In this document: positions 47,101 through 53,397 of the stretch, one piece after another
Layout: each line of letters begins with the position of its first letter
How positions within the stretch are numbered: position 1 is the stretch's first letter
IMG/VR virus record: IMGVR_UViG_3300027759_003534
Coordinates: 62,001-126,000 of that record
Source of the DNA: a virus
Length of the DNA stretch: 64,000 nucleotides
Strand: one strand, 5' to 3'
Notes under the pieces: generated by a model
The model's database searches: none
What the model was told of the DNA's origin: nothing
Seen by the model: only the letters and a program-made list of their open reading frames with translations
Made by a program: the position numbers and the translations under genes

Positions 47101-49939
47101 TATTGACGGAGACTATCCTAACTTTACTACAGCCGCTATAAAATTAGTGCCTGTAATGAGCAACAATTTAGTCAGAAGCATCAAGACCACTATCAAGTAC
47201 GACCGTTATCAATATGTCACTACCATTTATGAATGGCAGGCCAATGTAGTCTATTCTGAAGGCGAGCAGGTGCGTTGGAACAATCGTGTTTGGTCAGCCA
47301 ATACCACACAATCGTCTTCAACCTTTGTTATTGAAGAGTGGAATTTAGTCGACGCTGATTCATTAAGTGGTGTAGATCGCACCATGGGATTCTATGTGCC
47401 TACGGTTAATATGCCTGGACTTAGCTTGCCACTTTTAATTGATGGAGTTAGCTATCCAGGTGTACAAGTTGATGCTCCGGACTTTAATCAAAACACTGGG
47501 TTTGATGTGGGCAACTACGATATCAACCCATTTGACAATCTTTCGTATGATGCTTCTGGTCGCCCAACTTACGACCCGGCAATCTTGGATGCTCGCTACA
47601 GTAGCGAATATATAGACCCATACCTTGGTACCAGAGCTACAGACATCAACGTGGACGGCGGCAAATATGTTGGGCCTTACAGTAGCCATGCGCCAGAAGA
47701 GCTAGTACCAGGTGCAGAATTTGACACCCTAGATCTACGTGTGTACACACGTCCTGGAGCGGACTGGTTGCAACGCGGTCATGGATTCCCAAGTGCCAAC
47801 ATTAAATACACTGTAAGTTTATCCGAGTTAATTTTAAGTTTTGCTGGACTATTGCCATACACAGCCCTAGTATCAGTGGCCAATCAAACCCAAAGTATAG
47901 ACCTGCACCTAGATGGTGATTACACAGTAGACTATGTAGCCCAAACTGTAACCATGATACCCAGTGGCAATGTCAACACTGACGACATAATTGTAATCAC
48001 TGCCTACGAAATTGGAGGCGGTAATCAACTTTACAAAAATATATACAACGGTGCTGATGTAGGCAATACTATTACAGTTCCTGTGGCCTATTATACTGCT
48101 ACCGGCACTGAACAAATACAAGAATTTGTAATTTTTGTAAATGGCGTAATAACCACTGATTATACCTATGCCGCAGATGGTGCGCAAAATACCACTGTTA
48201 CGTTTGACACAACCTACACAAATACCGATAGCATTGCCTTGTATGTGCTGGCACCTACCGTAGTAAATGATACCACAGTTAATTACAGTTGGAGTGCACC
48301 ACAAACACAGTTAATTGATGGTGTTACTTCTGTGTTGACTTATACCCTTGACAACAATCTTGAGTATGTAAATCCAGACAGTGTAATAGTCACAGTCAAC
48401 GGTGTTCGTGCTAGAACTGCGGCAGGAATCCGTCATGTGGGCGATGGTAGTACAGCTTACACCTTGCCAGACAGACTAGGATTCAGTCAGTCTATAATTG
48501 TAGACAACGAAGTACATGTGTATATTGATGATGAGCCGCAAATATTGTATGTGGATTTTGTATTAGAACCCTACGATGGCACGCTAAGAGAAGTGATCTT
48601 TATTACAGAACCGCCTGTTGGTTCAGAGATACTGATCTATGTAATAACCAATACTCAATGCTATGTCAACGGTAATCAACTGGTATTTAATTCAATCGGC
48701 GGTCTTGTTCCTATTGACGGCGAGGTTATAGCTGTTACCACCTGGAATGACACACGTCAACAACAAATATTAAGTCAGTGTTTTGTAGGCCCTGTTACTA
48801 CCGGAGTCACAGTAGTAGAACCCTACGACAGTACCGACTTTGATGTAGGAACTGTTACTGGTGCCGCAGGTAGCTATGATTATAGCTCTGGTGTTACTGT
48901 GACTATAAACAATCTTGATATGGGCGTTGTAATAACCGACCCAGATCGTTTGTGGGTATCATTAAATGGGCGTAGACTGTTTAACAATATTGGATTCACT
49001 GTGAGCGGCACTGAGGTAATTTTGACGTCTGGTATCTTAGGAGCAGCTGACGTGGTTATGATCACACAGTTTACAAATTTTGTAGTGCCAGAAAGCATGG
49101 CTTTCCGCATATTCCAAGACATGCGTGGAGTGCAGGCTACTTACCGCATCACCCCAGCAACTACCACCACTACTACATCTGCTGTGACTGTCAATACTGA
49201 CATAATCTATGTGGCCAATGCTGGTGCACTAGCTGAACCTAATTTTGATATCAACATTTGGGGAGTTGCAACCATCAACGCCGAACGCATTATGTATCGT
49301 TACAGAGATACAGCAAATAATACTATCAGTGGGTTGATGCGTGGCACGGCTGGCACAGCCATTACAGCACATGCCAATGGATCCATAGTGTACAATATGG
49401 GTCGTAGCAACTTGTTGCCAGAAAATTATCAAGATTACCTTGTGAGTACCAATACCCTGGGTGATGGAACCACTACTGTTTTTACTGCTGATAATATCAA
49501 TTTAACCTCCGAAGATAGTACATTGCGCTTAGATGCACTTGAAGTATACGTGGGTGGAATCAAACAATCAGAACATTTTATTGGTAACGGTAGTACTGTT
49601 AAATTTGCACTAACTGGAATAGTTGCGTTAACAGATTCAATTGTAACTGTTAACGGAGCCGTGCAAACCAGTGTTACAGATTACTCAATAACCAACACAA
49701 CATTGACATTTGTGACCGCTCCAGAATCTGAATCCATAGTTCAAGTTTCTGGCTATACACTTGTTGCTAGCAACCCAGTTGAAATTGTGTTTGAAACAGC
49801 GCCAGCAGCTGGTAGCGAGGTTACACTGTTGGTACGCCGTGGAGTTACATGGTATGCGCAAGGCTCTGGCACCGCCAGCAATGGTAATCCGTTGCAGATT
49901 ACCGAAACAGCGGCCGCAAGGTTTTTACGGGGCTTATAA
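35195..49939 (+). CDS. 7: Giant gp7-like baseplate wedge / receptor protein
   Basis: One open frame of 4,914 codons; T4 gp7 has 1,032. The N-terminus (DFLPEIFQTPVNKQFLSATL, then YYTWDPFVDFDKFINYAQYY) matches gp7-like proteins of marine T4-like phages, and DYLNEVKPYHVQNLAFNLIY (about 3770) is another family landmark. Inserted modules include a cupredoxin-like beta domain (about 177-310), three CBM5/12-like chitin-binding-type motifs (around W1899, W3885, W4014), seven FG-GAP repeats (2309-3145) and many beta-sandwich units with the phrase V-N-G-V-L/Q. It probably builds the baseplate rim and may bind the host surface. GGAG precedes the ATG, which overlaps the gp6 stop. Confidence 0.75.
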   Translation: MKQVRSVDFLPEIFQTPVNKQFLSATLDQLIQNPEYTQTQGFIGRRVGPGVNANDRYVVEPTKTRTDYQLEPGVVQVNPEDTRKVVDAITYPGITNALQLQGAFTNNGDRLYTSDYYTWDPFVDFDKFINYAQYYWVPEGPLAVDVSSTDIPLTDNFTVTRANGVYTFSGIAGDNPAITLVRGGNYTFNVAQNQTETVNFRVTNNNASSWNIDFLPNPTLTLTRGNTYVFNLSQSFPWAFYFKTELSLGTTNVYSDGVFNNGAANGLITFTVPQDAPDVLFYCNDVEINLRGQLNIVDGTPGTGPGFWIQSDPGVNGRVIATPNISSRDVLGVSNNGEDLGTVTFDVPLATAQNFYYNMPSIGTVDLVTNLQFDQINNQFLEPFFAANRNGIDGITNLENRTIAFITQDSNPDTGGWQQTTFFDPLLNAGNVQSGIGSFDSTTFSQTTVIADQATQYSVWRIQYLTAEGGGGIYMSLQFVENVDLNNKFTVGFGTEYSSTGWYKNADGFFEQIPLLTADKNVLFYQDGTDPEIVGRINLIDLDMSTTIDVDAIIGSPTYTSPNGVTFTNGMKVVFRGNVYPTGYRNNEYYVEGVGTAIQLLSVLDYVTPETYTNSQTIPYDSTPYDSNNFDGNLNQPTVPDYLTINRASLDLNAWTRSNRWFHIDVITASAEYNNTTPVVNNLFRARRPILEFRAGTRLFDFGTDGLAPVDIIDTVQTDAITNVNGALGYSTDGYTLINGSTIIFAADTDPEVRRTVYEVQFAITNTNADDSTIVDVPVIVLMPIATALIDQTTVIVSGNTEQGLSYYYDGVAWIEAQQKISVNQPPLFDIYDTNGISFGNRAIYPSSNFTGSPLFSYAIGNADPDLILGFPLTYLSLTNIGDIVFDNNFYKDSFNYTINSAGQTVPLSTGFVREYSTRVTFNREIGWQTAVTPSLVRQQFQFTYDGNPLLLDVAVNANTIVPAVQIYANGQFQEAYNYQYTVGSNTTTINLLTMYVPGDLIEVTVLSDQVSAAGFYEVPINLENNPLNGNSDQFTLGTIRNHYIGLTENLIALQGPPIGANNTRDLGNIVPYGLQILQQSSPLTLTGYFMRDANYNIFASLAYNSTEYIKFKSQLLNAVTTFSIADYGNWTVAKLLDQSIAQITTGRTNINPFYWSDMLPTGTVFTSNSYTVNPITTNRFNTEQTYDFTTSNYKGLCVYINNILLTRDYGYVVSIESSTLTILLPLTVGDVVTINEYADTAGNFVPNTPTKLGLYPKYEPKIFLDEDYVNPTPVIQGHDGSITVAFGDIRDQVLLEFEQRIFNNLKNDGNPPPVVAEDVIPGYFRTTDYTQAEVNQILGENFLAWVGANKLNYTSQTYIADNEFTYNYSQAGNRIDQQPLLGAWRGIYRWFYDTLTPNITPWEMLGLSEQPDWWENTYGPAPYTSDNLVLWEDLAAGLIKDPVAPYINPKYIRAGLTSVIPVDSQGQLLPPFYSVMGAYNPNGFVKSWQVGDGGPVEASWWSSSSYPFAIMRLLILTRPADFFSLFADRDLYKYSAEFDQYLYNGRYRIQPQNIQVYGNGVSKASYINWIIDYNQQLGIDSTDALTTDLANLDVRLCYRAASFIAQQNLAMYLEKGSPNSQNSSLLIPPESYNLLLYKNQPFNRIDYSAVIVEVVDGGYSVYGYSTVTPYFSTLASQVTGLTQTLTGGNISVTVPKQYTDRTIQIPYGYTFTNLTSVVDFLLSYGQYLGSQGLRFITRENGYTLDWIQMAQEFLYFANQGWADGTIINLNPSATQVISFRAGAVVDSIVTYTPENLLLDQNRQAFNARNLIIQREGNTFRLNPEPGGSQTINYLQLKFTDYEDMVVLDNRTIFNDLIYNTVTGERQNRLKLIAATSTQWNGTLNAQGFILNQNNVVAWKANTKYTKGDIVIYKNSYWQAATIIQPKLKFEYADWYKSNYDAIQQGLLQNLATKADQLANSYNTQTANLNRDNDLLAYNLIGFTPRQYMVDLNLSDTSQISLYQQFIKTKGSTQATDLFTQVDFNPLTAQYNIYENWGILVGTYGAQANRSWFEIALNEAVLTGNPSTVQIIQPGTISQADQSILLSNLWAESYAIPNTDILPTTYNTNSDTALPSAGYVNINDVDITVFNLNNPSNIAANLSTVGNGTTIWVAQDNSYDWNIYQCAQVTGRVTQLTDNLNGTSRAQFSTTVDLAVGDLIIIRYFSDAVDGVYRVLSRPTIDSVVIQYAFTNSNQTTLTGIGIVFYLQTMRVSQASDVGTLPYVNQLIPGATAWVDNDGSGRWEVIQKTNPFAPIDTLSATTPEANSLFGASVSQSADRYALLVGAPAAASGSGAVYTYRLGNVNDYVENTELLLLATDTSGYGCSVDFGNRTWAVAGANTSNSGAGYATILYLIPGTNDYVQTQLLVAPDQDFSAIGFGTSVQISDNERWIYISAPGANQVYAYGRVDVPSQSVSYIANGTTATFVYNNNIMIDSTYPDQLLVTVNNNLQVYGTDYTINGVLIQFLTTPGANNTVRIQRRTAVQLDFETYVGVTQSSTTGSGSGSTFTVTNTRGDYSVSLTAPGINYAVGNQLTISYLQVDPVGSAANNITVTVTAVTSGGITGFTWTGSGVNNTAVFSLTNYLYTVTTYDSFRVNVNGVLQRPYIDYTFSSGTLTFVTVPIPGAIITVQSAEEGAYWQYVNTLDSNYYPITVDPNAQLGHSLATNIVGTQILVGAPYDSAVNSAGDTIDNAGAVYAFDRSIVKYIITNTTQLTYAIPGEYTNPVAVVLNKQYLTNTAQYINGEFTVSGSAIVLSSSVPLTVGDTLEIETNQFQFVQRFTTNTVIDESQFGHSIDICPNSCSVYVGAPLDSFASGVPQAGMVQRQVNQSRVYGITTSTVANPTLTAGDTIRVNHTEVTVPNSPNNTVAGLVTAINSAGIPNIVATNATNVILIGDGATKIFNIGNIYSAASAYTTVVYINNALQVAGMNYTYNNTTQQIAFVSTPALGAEILVVAGRMTVSVINLAASEEFNKLTVLPGVAANDSTIGSAFYDLGFVTYAYTQTITSPAPTDFAQFGAAVNVNTGAVNLVVGAPNGNVYEPTTFDAGETYFDDRSTTFFGYIRNSGVVFTYDFLPSADGSISNPGQFVFGQQVYVTTLATGDLFGTAVNYRNGRLLVGAPGSDLGDSSVNYGSVSVLNNANDAAVWQVLYAQQPVVDVNLINSVYSYDKLLNSTQTYFDYIDPLQGKILGVARRNIDYIGAVDPASYNTGTVHNIGTSWGPAHEGEIWWDTNSVRFINANQDNIDYASRRWGQVFPGSTINIYQWTASSVPPVNYTGTGIPLSTTSYTVYSSVDNQGLLITTYYFWVVGINTVATTHGKTLSATAIASYILNPSSSGLPYIAALSANSVAIYNADTLLSAFDTILHIEYDRQAPGGDNDIHTEYAFIADGQADAFLNANLYRKFLDSFCGATVTGAAVPDPLLSPGIQYGVQFRPRQSMFANRFKALENYLGYANTVLAQYPISETRSFRLLNSSEPTPAVNSGAWNYEVATLEILAYQDLYVVPIGYLYLVLSDTSQDGRWTIYEVALGTLPGERVLNLVQVQNYDTPLYWNYINWYLPGYNSSIQPVATVANTAGLQTLSLTQAPVGGSVKVTANGQGKFEIYLRTTLGFDRVGLEDGTIKFSSVLWDYAAGGYGFDAEVFDANYFDQEPVLETRQIIKAINEELFIDDLLINRNQALILAFKFIYSEFTSPNWLFKSSYINVDHVIRGLLPYELYQPDNQTFVLDYLNEVKPYHVQNLAFNLIYDGIDTYPGALTDYDVPAYWNTTLALPQFISPVLTPYTYSDSVNQSFTSDTASNAQIWLERPWSDWVNNYTLNVDSIDVIDTTTTYTIVPVITIGAEWTADTAYTVGEQIAYRNNLYTVTVAGTTSNTAPTITLGSVVNGTATLTYTGPRAQASAVLRANGTIATVTITVHGSGYLTTPLIAIDGDYPNFTTAAIKLVPVMSNNLVRSIKTTIKYDRYQYVTTIYEWQANVVYSEGEQVRWNNRVWSANTTQSSSTFVIEEWNLVDADSLSGVDRTMGFYVPTVNMPGLSLPLLIDGVSYPGVQVDAPDFNQNTGFDVGNYDINPFDNLSYDASGRPTYDPAILDARYSSEYIDPYLGTRATDINVDGGKYVGPYSSHAPEELVPGAEFDTLDLRVYTRPGADWLQRGHGFPSANIKYTVSLSELILSFAGLLPYTALVSVANQTQSIDLHLDGDYTVDYVAQTVTMIPSGNVNTDDIIVITAYEIGGGNQLYKNIYNGADVGNTITVPVAYYTATGTEQIQEFVIFVNGVITTDYTYAADGAQNTTVTFDTTYTNTDSIALYVLAPTVVNDTTVNYSWSAPQTQLIDGVTSVLTYTLDNNLEYVNPDSVIVTVNGVRARTAAGIRHVGDGSTAYTLPDRLGFSQSIIVDNEVHVYIDDEPQILYVDFVLEPYDGTLREVIFITEPPVGSEILIYVITNTQCYVNGNQLVFNSIGGLVPIDGEVIAVTTWNDTRQQQILSQCFVGPVTTGVTVVEPYDSTDFDVGTVTGAAGSYDYSSGVTVTINNLDMGVVITDPDRLWVSLNGRRLFNNIGFTVSGTEVILTSGILGAADVVMITQFTNFVVPESMAFRIFQDMRGVQATYRITPATTTTTTSAVTVNTDIIYVANAGALAEPNFDINIWGVATINAERIMYRYRDTANNTISGLMRGTAGTAITAHANGSIVYNMGRSNLLPENYQDYLVSTNTLGDGTTTVFTADNINLTSEDSTLRLDALEVYVGGIKQSEHFIGNGSTVKFALTGIVALTDSIVTVNGAVQTSVTDYSITNTTLTFVTAPESESIVQVSGYTLVASNPVEIVFETAPAAGSEVTLLVRRGVTWYAQGSGTASNGNPLQITETAAARFLRGL
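42119..44700 (+). repeat. Seven FG-GAP (integrin-type) repeats within the giant protein
   Basis: Seven segments share F/L-G-x-x-V/L ... V/I-G/S-A-P: residues 2309 (FGASVSQ...LLVGAP), 2362 (GYGCSVD...AVAGA), 2419 (FGTSVQI...IYISAP), 2700 (LGHSLAT...ILVGAP), 2831 (FGHSIDI...VYVGAP), 3057 (FGAAVNV...LVVGAP) and 3145 (FGTAVNY...LLVGAP). Seven units are what one seven-bladed beta-propeller needs. Beta-sandwich modules are inserted between blades 3-4, 4-5 and 5-6. Confidence 0.75.
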
Positions 49940-49943
49940 TCCA

Positions 49944-49951
49944 GGTAAATA
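49944..49951 (+). promoter_or_regulatory. Late promoter (GGTAAATA) abutting the 43-residue gene
   Basis: TAAATA ends 7 nt before the ATG at 49959; no Shine-Dalgarno. Confidence 0.5.
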
Positions 49952-49958
49952 AATTACA

Positions 49959-50090
49959 ATGAGCGATAATACTAAACAACCAACTCCTGCACCAAAACGC
50001 CCCAACGAAACTGGGTCTATCAGTGTTGAAGGATTTATAAAGATTTTTGATCCAAAAACCAAACAAGTATTTGTGGAGAAACGAGCATGA
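49959..50090 (+). CDS. 43-residue protein resembling the N-terminus of the next gene
   Basis: The frame codes for 43 residues: MSDNTKQPTPAPKRPNETGS then ISVEGFIKIFDPKTKQVFVE, ending KRA. Its second half aligns with the start of the next protein (CKIEGFVKITDPTTGAVLLD), sharing E-G-F-[IV]-K-I-x-D-P. Its TGA overlaps the next ATG (ATGA), so translation is coupled. It may be a small interaction peptide or a split-off copy of the neighbour's N-terminal strand. Confidence 0.6.
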   Translation: MSDNTKQPTPAPKRPNETGSISVEGFIKIFDPKTKQVFVEKRA

Positions 50091-50692
50091 TCCAACCAGG
50101 CCTATGTAAAATTGAAGGGTTTGTTAAGATTACAGATCCCACCACAGGCGCAGTCTTGTTAGACAAAAAGAACGCAATTCACTACGAAAACATCAGTATT
50201 TGTATGGCCAATACTTTAGCTGATAGAAACACTGGATACATTTATAAAATGGCATTTGGCAATGGTGGCAGTGCTGTAGATCCCACAGGCGTTATTACCT
50301 ATTTGCCACCAAACACCACTGGACAAAATGCCAGCCTGTACAACGAAACCTACAGCAAAGTAGTTGACGATAACTCAGCTGCCAATACAGATCCTGCTAA
50401 CAACTACATGACTGTGGTACACACGTCGGGTAATGTGTACACTGATATCATAACCACTTGTTTGTTGGATTACGGCGAGCCTGCTGGACAGCAAGCATTT
50501 GATAATAGCACCAACTTTAATGGTGAATATGTGTTTGACGAGCTAGGGCTACAGTGCTGGAACGGAAGCGCCAGTGATTTATTATTAATCACCCATGTAA
50601 TTTTTCACCCGGTACAAAAGAGTTTAAATCGTCAGATACAGATAGATTATACTTTACGTATTCAAACTTTAACTAACTTGAGTGCGGCATAA
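50087..50692 (+). CDS. Baseplate/virion protein at the gp8 position
   Basis: A 201-residue protein: LCKIEGFVKITDPTTGAVLL, then YIYKMAFGNGGSAVDPTGVI and LITHVIFHPVQKSLNRQIQI. The phrase K-M-A-F-G-N-G-G is common to a family of phage virion proteins. It follows the gp7-like gene, where T4 has gp8 (334 residues), but the match to gp8 is not clear from sequence. A GGAG ribosome site lies in the end of the small gene before it. Confidence 0.6.
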   Translation: MIQPGLCKIEGFVKITDPTTGAVLLDKKNAIHYENISICMANTLADRNTGYIYKMAFGNGGSAVDPTGVITYLPPNTTGQNASLYNETYSKVVDDNSAANTDPANNYMTVVHTSGNVYTDIITTCLLDYGEPAGQQAFDNSTNFNGEYVFDELGLQCWNGSASDLLLITHVIFHPVQKSLNRQIQIDYTLRIQTLTNLSAA

Positions 50693-50712
50693 ATATGAGT
50701 ATATTATTTTGC

Positions 50713-50720
50713 GGTAAATA
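50713..50720 (+). promoter_or_regulatory. Late promoter (GGTAAATA) for the tail-fibre gene 50740
   Basis: GCGGTAAATAC lies 19 nt before the ATG at 50740, with CGGAGC between. A five-codon frame starts at 50722 within the leader and ends in the ATG region. Confidence 0.55.
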
Positions 50721-50739
50721 CATGAATACGGAGCAATAA

Positions 50740-52020
50740 ATGTCATATACAATTAACTTAACAGATGGTGCGTTATTTGCTACCATAGCAGATGGTACAA
50801 TCAATACCTCCAGCTCAATGACTTTGGTAGGTAAAAACTACGCCGGATACGGTCAGTTTTTGGATACTAACTTTATCCATCTGTTGGAAAATGCATCAAA
50901 TACTACAGCCCCGGGTGCACCGCTTACTGGTCAACTTTGGTGGGACTCCGGCAACGGCTTAATGAAGGTGTATACCGGTACTACATGGAAAACCATCAGT
51001 AGTGCTACTTCTAGTTCAACTGCTCCAAGTAATAATGTAACCGGTGACTTGTGGTACGACACAGTAAATCAACAGTTAAATGTATGGACTGGTACAGCAT
51101 GGTTATTGGTTGGTCCACAATTCACAGCCGGTCAAGGCACAACAGGGGCCATTGCAGCTACAATTACAGATAACACAAGTGTTACTCACACTGTTATTGA
51201 ATTATATGTAAACGATAGTATTGTGGGTATTGTAAGCAAGGACGCTACCTTTACTCCAGCTGTAGCAATTCCTGGATACACTACAGTTCGCCCTGGTATT
51301 ACTTTAGCTACAATAGTTGGCAGTCAAGTTCCATTGTTTCAAGGCACCTCTACTGATTCACTATCGTTGGGTGGAGTGCTTGCTACCTCGTTTATGCGCA
51401 CAGATGCCAACACCAGTACAAGTGGTACTTTATCGGTACTTAACAACACTGGCCTAGCAGTTGGCGCAAGCAGTAACTTTAGAGTTTCAGTATCTGGTAA
51501 TGATGTTACCCTAAGAAATCAAACATCAGGTGGCAATCTTTATTTAGGTGTCAACGTGGCAGGAAATGTCTCGCCAACCCTAACCATGTTTGGATCCAAT
51601 GGTGCCATCAGCGGTAATCAAATCAATGCCAACTATGCCGACGTTGCAGAACGCTTTGAAGCTGACGAAGTCATGCTTCCTGGCACTGTGGTTGAGCTTG
51701 GCGGCTCAGCAGAAATCACTCAAGTTTCAGCTGAATTAAGCGAAAAAGTGTTTGGAGTCATAAGTACACGAGCAGCATATTTGATGAACAGTTCAGCAGG
51801 CTCAGACGCTACACATCCCCCAGTTGCAATGACTGGACGAGTACCTGTTAATGTTGTTGGTTCAATTGCCCGAGGCGATAGATTGGTCAGTGCTGGCAAT
51901 GGTCTAGCGAGAGCTGCACAAGCAGGAGAAGCTACTGCGTTCAACGTAATTGGCCGTGCATTAAGAGATAAATTAGACACAGGCCCTGGCACTGTAGAAG
52001 CTATCGTAACAATTAAATAA
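50740..52020 (+). CDS. Tail fibre protein with peptidase_G2-like C-terminal chaperone
   Basis: A 426-residue protein. The N-terminus carries two W-x-D modules, TGQLWWDSGNGLMKVYTGTT and GDLWYDTVNQQLNVWTGTAW, that recur in phage fibres. The C-terminal 120 residues (YADVAERFEADEVMLPGTVV, then KVFGVISTRAAYLMN and RVPVNVVGSIARGDRLVSA) look like the peptidase_G2/intramolecular chaperone domain that helps fibre trimers fold and may be cleaved. It lies next to other fibre genes after the baseplate operon. Confidence 0.75.
   Translation: MSYTINLTDGALFATIADGTINTSSSMTLVGKNYAGYGQFLDTNFIHLLENASNTTAPGAPLTGQLWWDSGNGLMKVYTGTTWKTISSATSSSTAPSNNVTGDLWYDTVNQQLNVWTGTAWLLVGPQFTAGQGTTGAIAATITDNTSVTHTVIELYVNDSIVGIVSKDATFTPAVAIPGYTTVRPGITLATIVGSQVPLFQGTSTDSLSLGGVLATSFMRTDANTSTSGTLSVLNNTGLAVGASSNFRVSVSGNDVTLRNQTSGGNLYLGVNVAGNVSPTLTMFGSNGAISGNQINANYADVAERFEADEVMLPGTVVELGGSAEITQVSAELSEKVFGVISTRAAYLMNSSAGSDATHPPVAMTGRVPVNVVGSIARGDRLVSAGNGLARAAQAGEATAFNVIGRALRDKLDTGPGTVEAIVTIK
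52012..52019 (+). promoter_or_regulatory. Possible late promoter (ATTAAATA) for 52037
   Basis: TTAAATAAT overlaps the stop codon of the previous gene, 17 nt before the ATG at 52037, with AAGGA between. The overlap with coding sequence makes it less certain than the others. Confidence 0.4.
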
Positions 52021-52036
52021 TATCAAGGATTAAACA

Positions 52037-53020
52037 ATGACTTATTCAGCAGGTGGACTAATACAAGCAACAGACTATAATGGGTTTGTTAGCACAACAT
52101 CGGGTGCAAACGTTAATGCAACGTGGAGCACTGGAACTACCAATGCTGGATGGGGTCAAACAGCACTAGGCACAGTAAGTGCTGGTGGCACGGTAACTGC
52201 AACACAATGGGCTAGTTTAGTCAACACCTTGTCAGCCATGGGCAGTCAAACCGGTACCTCAATTACCAGTAGAAGTGCACCAACTGCTGGTCAAACTATC
52301 AGCGTGTTGGCGGCTGTTAACACAGACTTGACAAACTGTTACACCAATCGTGGTAATGCTGCAGGATCTGGAACAGCATATGGCACGTTCTCAGGTACAA
52401 CAAGCAAAACTAGTGCCACAGGATCTGGTCAATCTGCCTGGACTATTACATTTACACACACTATCACATTCCCAAGTGCAGATCAAACCCGTTATTTCTT
52501 TAACGCTGGTGGCATTATAAAACTTCAGTACGGAAAATCAAGTACAGGCACCGACGTTGACCCAGACTGGAACACTCTTGCAGGATGGTGTGGAAGTATC
52601 AATATTACCGGCGGTGCGCAAACCATTGCCGGCCAAGCCTATACAGGAACTACCAGAATTGGCGGCACTGGCGGCACACAAACTACATTGGCCACTGGAA
52701 CAGGGTGGTATGCACTTACAGGCTCGCCCGCTACTATATTCCAACTAAATAATTCAGGTGGGCCTTACACAGGTGAGTATATTCGTACCACAGCCACAGC
52801 AACTTCAAGCACAGTTTTGACCTTGGTTACAACTTGGGTCAGTGACGGATCAACCGGTGCTGGTACTAGTGCTAATATTTCTGGTGGCACAGCCACTGCC
52901 AGCCCAAACACCACAATCACCGGTACAGCACCAACTACTTTGGTCACGTACCTTCCACCAAGCACAACTTATCTAACCGATTCGTGGGGAACCCCAACTA
53001 TTGCGGCTAGTGTAGCCTAA
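52037..53020 (+). CDS. Virion structural protein
   Basis: A 327-residue, Thr/Gly/Ser-rich protein with few charges, beginning MTYSAGGLIQATDYNGFVST. The phrase GWGQTALGTVSAGGTVTATQ, and repeated Y-F-F-N-A-G-G-x-I units, resemble virion proteins of T4-like marine phages with a similar start (Q-A-T-D-Y-N-x-F-V). AAGGA precedes the ATG and a terminator follows the stop. It ends the long plus-strand structural operon. Role not known; decoration or fibre-side protein is likely. Confidence 0.6.
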   Translation: MTYSAGGLIQATDYNGFVSTTSGANVNATWSTGTTNAGWGQTALGTVSAGGTVTATQWASLVNTLSAMGSQTGTSITSRSAPTAGQTISVLAAVNTDLTNCYTNRGNAAGSGTAYGTFSGTTSKTSATGSGQSAWTITFTHTITFPSADQTRYFFNAGGIIKLQYGKSSTGTDVDPDWNTLAGWCGSINITGGAQTIAGQAYTGTTRIGGTGGTQTTLATGTGWYALTGSPATIFQLNNSGGPYTGEYIRTTATATSSTVLTLVTTWVSDGSTGAGTSANISGGTATASPNTTITGTAPTTLVTYLPPSTTYLTDSWGTPTIAASVA

Positions 53021-53039
53021 TAGCAGTTTAGCTTTACCA

Positions 53040-53059
53040 AAAGGGTCTTAGGACCCTTT
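53040..53059 (+). terminator. Intrinsic terminator of the structural operon
   Basis: AAAGGGTC/GACCCTTT, an 8-bp stem with loop TTAG, followed by a T-rich tract (ACTTTTATCTTCTTTT). It separates the structural genes from the accessory operon. Confidence 0.75.
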
Positions 53060-53091
53060 ACTTTTATCTTCTTTTGTAGTACAATAAATGT

Positions 53092-53397
53092 ATGAATACT
53101 GACGAACTTGTTGCCTACGCTCGTGCCCGTTTTGACCATGCAACCGCGCGACGCACACTTAAAGAAAAATATCAAGCCAAACTAACAGTTGCCCATGCTG
53201 GCGGAATGTGGTTAGCTGGTCCAGAATTATTGGCTGTATTGGCCGCTTGTGCAGGCCCATCAGCAGTTGTCCTTGACTTATATGACACGCCAGTGAAAGT
53301 AGTGCCTAACGAGTTTCAAGATTTAGTGCGTACTCACTGGCAAGAACAAATGAACGCTTGGCTTGTAGAATACGAAGAGCTTAATCAAAATAGATGA
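53092..53397 (+). CDS. Conserved small phage protein heading the accessory operon
   Basis: A 101-residue protein: ARARFDHATARRTLKEKYQA, then LTVAHAGGMWLAGPELLAVL. The L-K-E-K-Y-x-A and H-A-G-G-x-W phrases occur in a small conserved family of T4-like phage proteins. A TAAATG sequence ends one base before the ATG and no Shine-Dalgarno is seen; TACAAT just upstream is another possible -10 box. Function unknown. Its stop overlaps the next ATG. Confidence 0.7.
   Translation: MNTDELVAYARARFDHATARRTLKEKYQAKLTVAHAGGMWLAGPELLAVLAACAGPSAVVLDLYDTPVKVVPNEFQDLVRTHWQEQMNAWLVEYEELNQNR

Noticed and set aside
35195-49939. Several antisense frames of 60-131 codons inside the giant gene
   Set aside because: They have no ribosome sites or promoters and follow from the strand's codon bias over a very long open frame.
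50722-50739. Five-codon frame MNTEQ before the fibre gene
   Set aside because: It is probably chance within the leader; the ATG at 50740 has the ribosome site and the conserved protein start.
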